Shown here one piece after another: positions 1 to 15,200 of a stretch of 64,000 nucleotides of DNA. Where the stretch lies: contig NC_092369.1 in NCBI RefSeq assembly GCF_030848805.1, positions 6,152,661 to 6,216,660 on the forward strand, given 5' to 3'. The translations under genes and the position numbers were made by a program. The notes below the pieces were generated by a model. It did no database searches. It worked only from the letters and a program-made list of their open reading frames with translations, and was not told the DNA's origin. Source of the stretch: Temnothorax longispinosus. Taxonomy: Eukaryota; Arthropoda; Insecta; Hymenoptera; Formicidae. How positions within the stretch are numbered: the first letter of the stretch is position 1; each line of letters opens with the position of its first letter.

Positions 1-1567
1 GATGACTATAATAGTCGTCTATTTTACACGTTCGATAATATTAAACTTCGCGATATTCAAGACTGGCTTTCGACGACATTTTCGTCACCGGAGAGAGATA
101 GAGGGAGGGAGAGAAAAAGGAATTTTTCGTAATTAGCAAGTGCCTTGACGTCTCTCGGCCAGATGCCTAAGGTGATCGAACTCGCGTCTCGAAGATTTAT
201 GTTGAGTGACGAGTGACCGCACGGAAACATTCCGCAATTTAAAGAGAAAGATCGCGAGCAGTCGCCTACCTCGTGAAAGCGCGAACCGCATTATTAAAGG
301 GTCGTTCGTCAAACGATCGGGGAGACTGGAATAGTGCTGGATAATTAGCGCGCGTCGTTTCGCGCTCGTTAATTACACGGCGTATTACGCCCTGTAACAT
401 CGTGATTCTTATCTCGACGTTAAAATAAAATCCAGCATCAAATTAGCAACGAACACTCGTCTATTAGTACGCATTAAACAGTCTCCAGGAATCTCGGTGT
501 CTCGATAAATGCCGAGGTCCCGTATGTGCGACACAAACTAATTATGACTTCCGATCTTGACTCGTGTTATCGCTCATGCGTGCATGTGATTGTAATGTTG
601 TCGTGAGAAATACGACTATTTATGCAAACATAATGCGTTGCGCGATTCTTCTCTCGCTCAAGCTGCATCCTATCTGCGAAAGGAGCGAGAAAGATTGAAT
701 GAAAACGTGCATGCGGTAGGGCATGACAAATCTCTGACGAGTGTCGCCGCGCCGTGCCGTATATGTATAAATACATGCATTGACGCGAGCCGGCCGGTGC
801 AGCGGTGATGGAAACAAAAGTCTCTATAAGCCTGGCCAAAGCTATCTTCAGAATTAACGATCGTGTCCCGGCTTCCCCCGATCGACGACGAGGGTCGCCT
901 AATTCTGTGACTGGGTCGTCGCCGGCGTCGTCGAGTAAACGGATCTCGGGAGAGGTGTCTAAAGACTGGCTTCAACACGGGCGAACTTGTCGACGACATC
1001 GGGTCTGAGTGTCGCTTTCTATTTCCGTGACGGTCGTCAGCGCCTCCTTCTAAGCAAGTCCGACGAGAGGCGGGGACAAAGGGGGGAAAAAAGATGAAAA
1101 TTAGACGCAGGGCGGTGCAACGTTCTGTCCGGAGGAAACGGCGCCGCAGACGAGGTAAACGACCGAACGTCTCTGGCAATTGAGCGAAAGATATTGGCCT
1201 AGGTTAGGCTATAGGGCAAAGATATGTGACAGATGCTCTTTCAAAGAGTTCATAGATTTTAGGTCATTTTTTATCGCTTTAGATCATTTTTTAAATCGCT
1301 TTATCTCAGATTATCGTAAGTTTAAATGAGACAGTTAGGATCGTCAGATAAATAATATATAAATATCCATGATTTTGTAATGAAATTAATTTCATTGAAA
1401 ATAATATTTCATAATTATTAGAAAATTACTTTAAAAAAATTACTATTTTTAATTTTTTATGTAAAAAAAATATTTGTTATATCTGATAGTTCAATCAGTT
1501 CGTGTTCAATCACACCAAATACGATTCGTTAAAAAATGTATGCATCACTGGTCTGTGAAGAGATAAT

Positions 1568-1891
1568 TTAAATTGAATGAATATTTGAAACATTTATTCT
1601 TGAAAACAATCCTCGATGGTAAAAGTTTTTATCAAAAATAAAAACTACTCTCGATTCTGTAATCTCCAATTTGTACAGAATCATATTGAGAATCTTCTTC
1701 CAGAGAAGGCAATTTTGCAATAAAAACACACAGTTTTTAAGTTTTTTTAAAGAATCTCCACGAAACATACAGTTGTATATATAAGGAACTTTACGTTTAT
1801 GTAAAGAGCTCTCCTGACAATTAAAAATCTTCTCGCGGAGTTCCTTCACGCAAGACAATTTAAAGTTTTCCAGCCACTTCGCCGCTTCCAT
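1568..1891 (-). CDS. Unassigned 107-codon ORF, possible exon
   Basis: Starts at an ATG in a reasonable context (gtgagATGG) and runs 107 codons in AT-rich DNA, where long frames are less expected. The N-terminal part (MEAAKWLENFKLSC, then VKELREKIF) looks amphipathic and helical; the rest is rich in K, N, F and I, like translated AT-rich DNA. A donor-like GTAAAG occurs after codon 33, so only the first part might be coding. It is not recognised. A weak resemblance to the KW-containing C-terminal part of TRIT1 was considered and not accepted. It may well be a chance ORF. Confidence 0.2.
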   Translation of the reverse strand: MEAAKWLENFKLSCVKELREKIFNCQESSLHKRKVPYIYNCMFRGDSLKKLKNCVFLLQNCLLWKKILNMILYKLEITESRVVFIFDKNFYHRGLFSRINVSNIHSI

Positions 1892-4800
1892 CTCACTGTT
1901 TGCATACCGTATACACGCCCGGCATTAGTACGCAGATCTGCTAAAGAATTTCAATGAAAAGAGTTGAAGCAACGCGTTAAAGAGCCTCACGTGTGAATTG
2001 CGGCTGTTCTCGAATCGCGCCGTCTTCCCTCGCGACGTGTGGTGTGGAAACGCGGAACCAAACGATCGAAGTTATGCAAGTGCAATGTCGCACTTCGTGT
2101 CGCGCGTTTCTGATAGTCTGGTAGGCGAAATCCGACCGCCCGCGGGAATCCGCTATCGTTGAGGAAACGGAGATCGTTGGAGATCGGAATTTTTTTTTTT
2201 TCGGAATGTTCAAAACGCTGATGGAATCAAGAATAATATATATACTTCTCACAAAAATGAAATTACAATTTGAGGAAGCATCGAGAAACGCAATAAATAA
2301 CGACGATAAAAATGTTGTTTCGCTAATTACAAGTCTCAAACGTGGATCGTGCGATCGGACGCTTGCCGGGTGTGAGAATCCGAAGCGTGTGCTAATCCTA
2401 TTCTTGGAATTTATACGAGAAGCGAGCGCGCCGGTTCGCAATCAAAGCCCTAAACGTCTAAACATCCGGCACAGTATCTCCGGCGTTAATTAATCCGACG
2501 CTTTCATCAAGCCGTCGCGATTATTGGGTCCACCCACCCACTTATCAGTCACGGGCTACGTCACGTTTAATGGCATAGCTTATAAAATAATGTCGTAGCT
2601 TCTTCGAAAAGCGCGAATGCGGACGAGTCTTTCATGCCAATCAACTTTACGACATTTTGTATCATCAGGGTTTGAGAGAGTCGTAAATATTCTCTGACAT
2701 GCAATGAATGTATTTTACGATAATTAACGAGATAGTAACTCTCGTAAATGCTCTTTCGTTACATAATAAAATGATAGTGTCATACGACGCACGCTGGTAT
2801 CTTGAAACCATTGAATAACCGTTGATACTTTTTCACGCTTAATGATACCGCTTTATGCGAAATAGTATGAATATTGTATAAAATTATCGTAATATAGAAT
2901 AATTAACAAGCCTGTCTTTTGTTAATATTCATACATCCTTTCTGAGCCATGAAAGTCAATAATATTATTTTACCAGTCATTTAATTATACTTAAGAGATA
3001 TGACACAGATTATTCGAGTATTCTAGTTTTAATTGGGACATTAATTATTCTAAAACATTTGCGGTTAAAACACTGGCGTTCCTAAATGGAAGTTTCTATT
3101 TAGAAATCAGATTTCAAAATTAAAGAGTGTGAAGAGTGCGTTACGTATAAGAGGAAATACTAAATTTCGTTAAAAATTAATTGTTTTTTTTTTTTAGTAA
3201 GTTTTACTCGATATATGTATTGCCCTAAGCATTTCCATTTTAATTACATAACAGCGGATTGCACTGAATCTCTTGTGACTGATGCTGCAGTTCTCAATTC
3301 AATTATTCGGCATAGCTATAGTCTCGAGAGTCGCTGAAGCGAAAAGCTACGGGGCAGATCTCAGAAATCGTCCTGTCGATCGTGCGGAACGCCTCGATGA
3401 CTCTCGAAGACAGTCCTCGCCAAATACGAAATTCCGTGTGCGACGTTGAGGTGGAACGCAGAAATCTTAGTTCGGTTCATCAGCCGTATCATTGAAGCGA
3501 ATACATTCCTAATCTGTTGAATGTGAAGTCACTCGGATAAAGATAGACATTTGACGAGGTCTTCACTTAGCAATCTCCATTTTAATTAAGCCGATTCATT
3601 ACGAAACATCGCAGATATCGGTATCGCGATACATTCGTGACTTTATCGTCAAGTATTGCGTGGTCCAAACTCTCGGAAAAAATTGTATGTCAAAGAGACG
3701 TTAAAACAAAATATCTTACAGTGTTTTAAAAAGAGATGTTAAGCACATTTCTTAAACACCGAGCCGGAGCTCTAAATTGACACACGTCGAGATATTAACA
3801 GAGATAGCGCATTTTTAATTTCGGATTAAACCTGTTGAACCTGCATATCTAATCTGCTAGGATGCAACATCCCGACGTTAAGACCCAAAGATGATCGTCT
3901 GGCTAAAAGATATTGGCGGGAAGAGAACGCGGGAAGAAAAAACAGGTATCTATACTCTGAACGATCCCGTTCCGATTCCGATCCGCATCGCAGCTTCGAT
4001 TCGCCGTTTCTTATGTCTCCCTCTTTTCTCCGAGAACCGCAAATCGTCCGATACCGATTGTGCAATTCTCAGCGGCGCGTAATCAACGGGAATTGGAAAA
4101 GACGGCGAGCGGCGAATGGAAAAGGCGACTTTCTCCCGGGACAAGACAATTTTAAAGACACCTTCGTGGCGCGTCACTCCCACGAGACGCGATTCCACAT
4201 CTCGATGGTTATTTTGTTACCTCAAGTGGAAACCGTCAATCTGAAACGCGCAACGCGAACTAACAAAATCAACTCTCGTATATCAATACATTTCTGGCAT
4301 TTAAAATGCTCTTTTTTTGATAATTCGCAAACTTAAAAATAGAAAAGAGAAGATTCAAATTTCATGATGTTCATCTGAGCGTATCTGAGGGACAGTTAAA
4401 ATTCCAGTCGATCCAATTCCAATACTATCACAATTTATCGAGGGATAGAGTGTCAATTGTTCGTGTCTGAAACAATATCCGTGTTGTCACCGAGATATTC
4501 GCATGCCATCGAGCAAGGCACGCGCGTGTGGCTTGGTCCATTATCTATTATTTATTTTATTCATATCAAGAAACACGATAGTACATATCATTGACGCGAC
4601 GACACTCTCGGGTCTGGCTCCGTTCCACTCCTTCGCGTTTGCGCTCGTCGCTCCGATTCCCGACCCACGTCTAGCGTGTTTAGAGTGGTCTATGCCTCGC
4701 GAACGCGGTTTTACTTTGCACAACGTATTTAGGACGGTGGAATGAGGTCAGCGTAAATCCTAGCGATACCGAATGCCGACAAGCGGGCGCGCGGGCGCGC

Positions 4801-6154
4801 GCTGCGAACGACTCCGCAGCAGTTCACCCGGTGCGCGCGATTCGTTATGTCGTACTTTCCCCTACGTTAGATTTCTCGACCCGCCACCATCGTGCTCGCC
4901 GCCGCCGCGCGAGATATAATGCGGTTAACGCGAAATATGCAAGGAGAACGTACGCTGCCAAGAGATAATGCGAGATTAGAATTTTACGAGTCGTTCCGCG
5001 CGGCAAAAGACCACTTTCCACTCGCATTTTCGTTCGTAAGCGAGTCGAGCCGTTGCCATAAATCCTACCGCGCGCCGTGCCGACCATAAGATATGTACAC
5101 GAGGGCTATATACACGCGTGGTAGATAGTAATATTCTTACTACTATTTGCGATTTCTCTTTGCGCTTCGATAATTAAAGGATTGAAGGTCTAAACGTTTG
5201 ACAGAAGCTTCAAAAAAGGAAAGCGTATCGTTTAGAGAGATTTGATATCGGCTATGGCAAACAATACATTTACTGCACTTGTCATAATCTTTTAAATGTT
5301 ACATGATTCAATAATAAAAATAAAAAAATTAAATTTTTTATTACAACTCTGTTTAATGACACTAACAAAAGCATTAGGTACAATGCATCTTCAAACACTT
5401 CTTATTGTATAATTTTTTACTCAAGAATTTTTATCTCAGTCCAAGTAATTTTAAATTTCCTATTCTTTTCTTTATTTTTATTATAATATGTAACTAAATA
5501 AAAGTTTCTAGAATATAATTATTGTATAGTTTTCTTAGAAAGTTAATTTCATATCTTATTGGTGTTGAAATGTTTGTTAATATGTAATAAAATTAGCATC
5601 TTTCCTTCTATCTATGCTTTGCAACGGTTAACATTTGCAACACTACGAAAAAAGCATGGTTCTCGAGCACTTTGCACTTTATTGCAGCCAACGTTCCAGT
5701 TATCGATAATTACATGATGCTGATATTATCCTGGCGGCGATGAAAATCTCGTATGATCTACGTTGAAACACGATCGAAATCTCCGTTACAGTGAATGCAT
5801 CAATTAACTAATACCTATTCCGAAAGTTTTTGATTTATTGAAAAATAATATTTTTAATATAGACATGTAATTAGGCACGCGCTTTACATTAATTTTTCGA
5901 AAATACAAGAAAGTCAGATCATGAGCCGAATATAATTGAATATGTTTTTCTCAAAATATTGCATTGATTGCAAGTATAAATAAGAATTATATAAAAGATA
6001 GGCTATTTTATACTCAAAGAAAAAGTTCAGAAGCAGACAAAATCAGGCATTTCGTCGAACAAAGATCTTCGCCGAGATAGTCCATTCCAAGTGGCAATGA
6101 CAGCAGTACCTGCTGCTTGGCCAAGGTTGTGCCAAGACTGGAGAGCTTTAGGCA

Positions 6155-6224
6155 CAGAGAGATAGAAATAGACGAATAGAGCGAGATAGAGGGAAAGAGA
6201 TAGAGAAAAGGAGAAAGGGGGAGT
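6155..6224. repeat. Purine-rich (GA) tract
   Basis: About 70 bp of gagata/gaaa repeats on the plus strand, in the presumed TRIT1 intron. A similar purine-rich stretch lies at 11769-11850. Confidence 0.75.
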
Positions 6225-9200
6225 CATGGGTAAAATCTATCTCTCGGCGGAGAGTCCTGGAACGATGCCAAAGAGAGCGGGCAGACTTTAGTCATCCCGC
6301 AGGAGTCTCGCCTCGCGACGGACTGAAGTAGGAAGAAGCGCGCGAGAAGCGGCAAAGGCGAGGCTACGACCGTCGGCTAATAAAAGACAAGCGTAACGTA
6401 ATTCCACCCGCGCTCCAATAATAGTACCGTCGTTTAACGGTGCTTCCGACGTCGGCGTTCCCGCGCCGGCAACCAGGACTATTCTCATCGTCGTACGCGC
6501 ACGATTATTCGGGAATTCGGCAAACCGCGAGCGTCTCGCCCGCGCGAGAAAACGGAGAATTTGGAGAGGATTAGTAAATCAATCAGAATCGCAAGATGAG
6601 ATGGTTTATGATTGTGTTACTCGATTGAACAAAATGTATCTATTTCTTGTAAGAGGTCAATTTTGACGTCACAAGTGTAGTCTATTTTTTTTCTAAGAAT
6701 AACGGCAGATTTTGATCGATAATCAATCCGCGAAATTTTTCAGAAGATTCGCTTCGCTATCAGTTTTCTAAAAATTACGCGAACGATTCAAAATACTACG
6801 AAATTCTTTAATTGGTGCATTAACGCTCGCGCGCGCCTCCAGTGCGAGCTACTTCCAATTATTAACATCGACAACCGGCAATTCGAAATCAAACAAGGTA
6901 CAGGCCACCTGTTCATATTTAGGCCTCGGTGCTAATAAACGCTCAAGTTAGTGCTCGGGGAGACTCGCAGAGATCCCGGTCTCTCGCTCTTTTCTCGAGG
7001 TAGGTAGATACATCCACTTAGGAGGCACCGGGCATCGTTGGTGTGAACACAGGTGTTTAGCGTTCTTGTCCCTATATCGCGGCGCGAAGAGACGATGTGG
7101 GAAAAATGGGAAGGGAATCGAGGTAAGACTTATCGGGCATAAACCGAACCGACGTAAAACTCGGTGGCGCGGCCGAGATACGGAGCGTAGGAAACAGTCG
7201 CGGCCGCGCGATAGCGAAATAATTGTTTTTCTGCATGAAACGCGTGAAAGTCAGCGCGCAAGATGATAAAATACGCCTAATAAGGTGTATACCGCGCCGG
7301 CAACGTGCATTATCGCGGTGTGCGGCGATCGGCTCGATCCCGCCGCTCGGCAATAAACTCGTTATCCCATTACGCTTAAGGGTAAAGGTAAACGTAATAA
7401 AGATAGAGTACACAATGTAACGGAGGACGATGTAAGAGTACGATGACAGAGCGTGTGATCGATAGAATTTCGTGAATGGCTGTAAGCAAACCAGCATTCG
7501 ATTCGTCATTCATCTTTTTCGGGTTAAATAAACATGGAAATGATTAATTTCGATAACTTTATTAAAATTGCTTTACGTTCATTCACATCGCATTTATGAT
7601 AAACCATATTTATGTTATTTATAAAATATGCTCCTTGTGAAACGAACATCGTGGGAATTTTAAAAAACTTTTTTGGAGTCGTTGAGAAAGAGAGAGAGAA
7701 AGTAAGACTGGAATTCTCTTACTTTTCTTACTCGAAAAGTAACGTTTACATTATCGCAAACATAATTCAAAAGAAATGAAGACGGATCAAAAATTACGCG
7801 CCGAATAAATTTAAGCAGACAGGCAATATTTGTCATCTGACCGCAAGATTACACGAAATATGTAAAACGGACGGATAAATTTTCTGGCCACATTATTTGT
7901 CAAGTCTACTTAACAAGCAAATTCACTCGGTTGTTTTATAAATTGCGCCCAATGATATATGGACAGCGATTACCGTCACATAAAGGGACTGGCAGAAAGA
8001 CATTAATATCATATATTTCGTCGGAAATATCTTTAAAGAGAAATAACATTCCTCGTGATAATATTCCATAAGAATGTACATATAATTTCTAATACGGAGA
8101 TTATATATTTTTTAAATTAAATAACATTCTCTTCATACTGCCACACTTTTATGTAATTTTTCGCTCATGTTCGGTTAAATATATAGCAATCTTATTTAAA
8201 AGTTACTGCTTGGAATATTTGTAGAGCAAATAGAAAAGATTTGTGATGGTCGATAAAATGTCTAAATTCTACAGCGCGAATAATCAGGCAATAACGTCTG
8301 GTAATTTAAAACGAATAAATTTTCAAATATTGAAGGCTAACACCTTAATCACGTTTCTCCTTCAAAATTCTTTGCCTGTAGAATAACGTGCCGTTTGCAC
8401 GATGTAATTACATAATTGATAGATCTGCGATACAGGCATAACTAGACTGTCACGGTGAATTTAAATGGACCAGAAATAGAACGCGTGTCGACCAACTGGA
8501 ATTATTGGAATTATTTCACTGGAGATACTTGAAAGTCCGGCTTTATGTGTCAGTCGTGGAGTGCACGGCTGTTACGCGTGCTTATTCACGTTAAATGACT
8601 ATCCGAAAACTATTTGGTTTCATTTAATAATGAGCTGACGCAACTCGTAATGAGTATATATAAGAATCATAGATTTATGATGAAAACCGCTCGCCGCTTA
8701 GAAGGCTTATTTTTGCATACTTTGAATTTATGAAGTCGATAATTATGTTCAGTCAATAAAAAGGCCTAAATAAGGTTAGATCTCTAATATTTAAGTGTTA
8801 TATACGCAATGATATCTGAATTTTTCAATAATCTTCCGATGTATTTAATATTTATTATACACATAAGCGTCGATGATTAAATATTTAACTGTGTCGTTGA
8901 CATGTATGTCAAATTATTCGAGTTCTCCACAAGAAACTGGCCAACATATGGTATTTATATTGAACATGCTGTATCACATTTCATCATCTTTTAACCACAA
9001 CCGTAATACAATATTCGGCAGATCGAAGTCCCTTGATGTTAAAATAGGTCATGAGAAAATTAACTTTCTTTCAATTTGGTGGCACTGGGGAAATCCAATT
9101 TAAAGGCAGTCTGACAAATATTTGTACAATTAAAAATCAACCCTTTTCAACAATTCGACAGTTCGGACAAAACAAATGTTCTAATGAAATTAAATATAAT

Positions 9201-12200
9201 ACCCTTTAATTTCTTTCCAACCTAGATTGAGTTTATAAAATGTAAAATAAGCATAAGGTTATAACACAATGTAAGTCATTAGAAATTAATGCAACAAAAG
9301 AGGAACAAGATATAAAGGATGCAATATTCGTAATTCTGCAAGCTATTGAACTTTATAAAAAGTGAAATTCGTGACCATAAAATATAATATCACTCAATTT
9401 CGCTTTTTCTTTTTGATGAATTTATGATATTGCAAGCTGTCCAGAAGTTTAATTACAAGATGCGATCGCGTATTTTGTTACATTCGAGACTCGCTATCGG
9501 TGCATACGGATATCGTGCGGGAATTTCGTTAAGAAGTCGACGCGAAATTATCGATCCAGCTATATTTCTTAAATTAATGCGACTCGGTAACGCAACTTTT
9601 TCTGCCGAATTCCATTTTCTTTTCTCGACCGCTTGAGCTTGATCGACGAGTCGTTCCCCGCAGTTGATCTTTCGATCACGAATCGTAATTATCGCATACT
9701 CGGATCGTTATGGAATTTATCAGTGAGAACACGCCCTACCGGAACGTTACGTAACGGTGCAGCACCGGGAGGCCCCATGGTGTGTTTCTTGCGGAACAGG
9801 CGCTTTAAGTAGTCTGTTCGTTGTGCGTCATACGTGTACGCACGTGTCGCTCGTTGTACCACCCACCTTTCTTAATGTTACATTTTCCTCGTGCCTTGTT
9901 ACGATCGCCCCGATAATAATTTACATCGGCAATAACTTATATGGCATTTTTCATGAAATGCGACAAATACACGTGCATAATTTTCCCACAAGTGATGCTA
10001 CACTTAACAGTTCGTGTAATTTCTCTCGTTTTACGCATACGCGAATTCTTTATCCGCGTGCAATCTTCAAAAGTTTAGAAGAATGAAGCTTTAGCAAGCA
10101 TTCAATATCACTGATAATGAGATAACGCAACAAAGTATTATTGTTATGCTAAATCGTTAAAACAGATGAAATTCACGCAAGGCTATTACAGCTATCTTTA
10201 CCGATGAAACAGATATCGGCGTACTGGCGGCAATATAAATTATTTCCAATAATTTCGCGATTTCATAATATTACGTATTATTATTACGCCGTATGAATCT
10301 AGATTTCTTGTCTACTATTCAATGGAAAGTGCAGGTTGCACAAGAAAAGAAGGTTAAACCAATTTTCTTGAAATGGTCTTCCCCATACAATCTTTCTTAT
10401 ATTTCTGAATCGATTTATCGAAGCATAAAAGATCATTCGCATGTTGAACTTAAACCGAATTGATATAAACTGGCGTCTTTGCGTATACTTCTATTCTTTT
10501 GCATAAAAAAAAAGGAACAAGCTATCGTGCAATTTCAGCGATCTCGCGTGAAAATATACTTTCTATCTTTCTCGCAAAAGAAAGATACGATCACCTGAAT
10601 AAGACTTATGTCATAACCTTTGTTATTCCCTTCATTTTCCAAACGATCAAAGGTAGGCAAACAATAGTTCGCGATACGACTCGATGTGTGAGCGATTATG
10701 ATCGACGAAGAATACTGTTTGACCCGAATATGGCAGGAGCGTATTTGTGGGTGTTTAACTTAATGTGATGATGTACGATCCATTAACTCGATTATTAACG
10801 ACAGGCCGAAGTCTCGAAGAAGCTGTCGGGGTGGTTGGACCGTGAGGAGCCATCAGAGGATTAGAGTGGCGGCGACACTTGGCAAAGATTCAAACAGTGA
10901 TTGCAGGTCTCTGTCTCAGCGGCGCGCGCTCGGAATATTTCGTCCTCGCGTTCCTCGAACAATTCGGACCTTCTATTCCTCTTTCAAAGCGAGTCCAGTT
11001 CCTCCCCCTTTTTTTATTTACTACAACGGCTCCTAGTCGTGACTCTGAGTGCATCGCCGACAGAACGGTGAAATATTCGATGCAGATTTGTATCGTGAAA
11101 AAGCGCGGAGAGAAAACTTGTGCATTTCGGTATTGCTTATAAGAAAATAGCAAAAGATTCGGAGATATCGAAAAGATTGGAGAACTTGCATAAAATTTCC
11201 TGAAAAAAACTTTGTAGTGAAACAGATGATGTAGAGAGAAGAATGTTAGAAAAAATAGTTATTTGAGATAATATTTAATACGCGCGTTGCTTAAATATTC
11301 CGTGTGTTATTTTAAGATCCTATACAAAAAATATTCTTAAAAGAGATTAAGAGGGAGAAGAGAGCATGACAAGCTTAATGTATTTAAAAAAAAATTAAAC
11401 TAAATTATTAAAATACTAATAGCAATTCAGACAATAAAAATTAAATGGTGTGTGTATTTACCAATAATTACTCTTGAACTCAATGTAATATTAATTTATT
11501 ACCGGTTATTTTTTTATTGGAATTGTATATTTTAATGATGCGAGAGATACTCGAGCCACCCGTGGCACAAAATTTCTCGGCCGACGAGTTTAAAGTGAAG
11601 TGTATAATCTTTTTTTTCGCAAAGTCAACCTAAACTATACCTGTTTAATTACTTCGGAACTCCGTGCGTTCCGAGGATCCACCGATCCCCGGCGGCTGCG
11701 TGACGGCGGTATCTTCTCCTGGACGAAGTGGAAGTATGATCGAAATTTGTTTCGCGCGCGCCGAACCGGAGATCGAGGGAGAATGAAAAGAAGAAAGAGA
11801 AAGAGGGAGATAGGCTGGCGGGGAGCGAGGGGGAGATGGAAAAGGAGCGTGAAAGGATCACTGGGCGTGTCCAGACAGATCGAGTCGAAAACCCGCTGCT
11901 TTATTAAAGCGGCGGGGTCAATGGTGGTACACCAGCCACGATAAAGACACGACATTCCCTTTACTACTCGCCTCTTAAGCCACTATCGCGCGATGAAGAA
12001 CCGTGTTCATTAAAATGGAGTGTGGAACAACTTTTGGGAGATTTTCGCGAAGTACGCTATAATTTGCAGCTATTCCTCGTCCAATATAGTAAATTTTGAA
12101 ATATTCACGTGGAACTGTCGTAATTAAGTTCTAACATCAGAAAGTGAGCCCCTAAGAGCGTTAAACTTTGCTTTAATAAATATAGCAATTATTTAAAAAA

Positions 12201-15200
12201 AAAATTCTGAGAAATAATTATGCATAGATACTGAACATATAAAAGAAATATTAAGTAATCTTTATATTTGCCATTGAAAATTAGAAGATATTTTGTGATA
12301 ATTATAGCAATAGACATTCTCAAATACTCCACGTTGCAACTGTTCACAATAAGTTAAGAATGTGAAACTACATCCGCGTGCACGCAAGATAACATCGATC
12401 GTGATGTCATTGTAGAACACCAGGTGAATTCGAGAGAAGAAGATAACCGCGAAGGGATCTCGCGAAACACAAAAGCCAAGCAGATTTCAAATAAATTTCA
12501 GACGTTAAAGGGGCGAAGAGGCGTTGCTTTATCAGCGCCACGTACGCGAAGCCTATATGGAATCGCACTCCGCGTTGGCCACTAATCAAATACCGCGATC
12601 TACATAATTTGTTTAGGAGCAGTCATAAATCATTGCGCGCGCGCGAGCAGTTTATCTCGAGTGCTGATTCAGTGAAATTAGTATTATCGCGAACCGGCTG
12701 CGTTCTTTCTTCCTCCCGTTACTTCGTGCGCGCGCCGAGCGGAAAAGAAATTTTACATCCTGATGCCGTCGCCGCCGCCACGACCGCGGAATAATTCAGA
12801 AACGCGAATTGCAAAATTGGATCACGCATGCACGACTGACAGCTATCCTCCGAGATATTTTCTTAAACGTCAATTATATCGGGACGAGATATCTCTCGCG
12901 CATATTTGCCTTACGTCGAGTACAAAGTACCTGGTGATTTAATGTTTCTCCGAATGCTATATGTTATAAATCTCATCGTCACTCTGAAAGTGGCTAACAC
13001 GTAACAAGAGGCGTGTATCGTTATTTAATCACATTCGTCCTCGCATCCATTCTTTTTGCGAAGAAATTCAGCAAGAAATGAAATAAGACTATTCGGGGAG
13101 CAGATTGGGGTGCACGAAGCCCTGAATTTGATAAGAAGTCGACGCATGGATAAGAACTTGACGCTTGGATTCATTACGAGGCATAATTATATACTCGAGA
13201 AAGAAAGATGTATATTATAAAGCCGTGCCTCTTTGCACTTTATTTTTCAGAATAAATTAACTTAACGTCTTAATAGAAGACCTTATTTCCATAACGCATG
13301 CAAAGATGCAACAAAATATTATCCGATTAATCTCCTTTTTATAAATACCGTTCACTTATTTCTGCAACTATTTTGTGTAATTATGTAATACAAAAAGATA
13401 TTTATACTAGAAACATACGAGATACTAAATTACGCCACCAAGCTTATGAAAAGTCTTTGGCGGCGGTTTCGTGGCTTGGTATATGCGGATCAGAGAAACC
13501 GTGCCGACCATACGCCTGCTAAATTAAGCCTGATTTACAGCTTTTACTTCGCGAAAATTCTCTCTTCCTATCCGTACTCGGTGTAACCGCAACTTCGCCC
13601 GACTGTCCTGTGATTTATGAGGAAACCCTGTGTCCTCGAAGTGCGTAACATTGAAACGCTTTCTACAGTGTTACAAACAGAAGGGTACTGTTATCGATAC
13701 TTTGTGGAAGGTGGTGAATTTAAGGGGGAGAAGTCGGGGGAACAGCGCGCTAACCGAACGCTTAGGTACAATGTTAGGAATGTTCTATATCAATTTACGG
13801 GCTGCACTGTTAATTCAGTCACTCCTTTTCTGTCTGCGGCAATTATAGTTAATATAAGAAAGAAAAATGTACATTTCTCTTGTTTTTCTAAACAAAATTA
13901 AGCTCCATTAAAATTGCAATTAAAATATTATTTAAGAAATGTATAATTTAGTATTTAAAACTTTTTATTTATCTCATTATCAAACGTATTGAATTGCTGT
14001 AGTCCCTGCCCATTTATCAATTCACGTTTCATCATTTACAATTACTTTCAAATAATAATTTAAAAATTCTCCTGCTACAGATAGAAATCCTATTTTCGAC
14101 AAGTATAATTTCTACATTGTTAACGTTTTAACATCTGCGATAAGAGAAGATCGATTGCAAGCGCCAAAAATACTCGACCAGAAGAAAGGAATAGGAGACT
14201 CTGGCACACGCAAAATTCCTGTCACGCGATATCAATAGCTCGCAATTTTTACGCTCGGTAAAACGAGTAATCGTAGCTCAAGTCGCTCCACGTGATTCAC
14301 GTGTGTGTTTACGCAACACAGCGGAGAAGACAATATTATCGGCGTGTCGCAGAAGTCGAAGAAAGGAACGAAAACACCCGGTGTTCCTCGTGTTCATGGG
14401 AAGGGCACGTTTTATCGACATCGGTATTGTGCGTGCCAAGCACGGAGCGTACGATGACATGCGTATGCGTGCTATGTCAACCTGACACGATTTAAATCAT
14501 TATCATGTGCGAACGCGAATGAGATTCTCTTGAAACTTTACCTCAAGGATTCTCGAAATAGGTATATTGAGTTGAGTGCATTATGTCAAGATTAGAAGCC
14601 TTGAAACGCAGTGGAAAATATTTGCAGATTCGAAGACACCTATTGAGAGAAGTGCTGCATTGCCGACACGAAAAAGCCTTAAGGAAAAGTGGAATGACGA
14701 ATGACATTATAAAGATTGACGGTGGAGTCTGCACGAAGATCATATTACTCAATAATAAAATCCAATCATAAAATCAGTACACGACGCGATTGATCATGTG
14801 TAAAGAAGTGACGGCTGGAAGCTAGGCTAAGTAAACACTTGTTACTCCATGCTCGGAAAGCGCAGCGAGTAAACACAATTTGAAACGTCTATGTCGAGCA
14901 AGGTGACTGGATAAAGAAAAAAAAAGGTACGACAGCTGGCAACGCGTGGTCCTTGCCCGACCTAGCCCAACCCGATCCAAAATATTCTATAGAGTTCGAC
15001 GTCTTTTCACGTATGAGACGAAAGTGCGCGGGGATAGCTATCGCGGAAGAAAAAGGTTGCTTCCGAGGCACAGCTGGCGTTGGTGGCCATATTGTGAAAG
15101 CGTAACAGTTGTCCAAAAGACGTGCCTGCTCTGCTTTGCTCTGCCCCGCCTTATACCCTGCCCTAATTGGCCATTGTCGATCATTTTGCACGGCGACGTC

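Noticed and set aside
670..1179. 169-codon minus-strand ORF in a CpG-rich island
   Set aside because: Arg-rich and unrecognised, with no splice support; CpG-rich sequence has few stops in all frames.
1568..1891. Idea that this ORF is a late TRIT1 exon (a Y to KW spacing resembling VYGLEVSDVSKW)
   Set aside because: The highly conserved VPP block is absent and no zinc finger follows; the match is too weak.
13617..13901. Two overlapping ORFs that hinted at transposase remains
   Set aside because: A vague likeness to the C-terminus of mariner-type proteins could not be supported by any motif; no DDD/DDE block or inverted ends seen.
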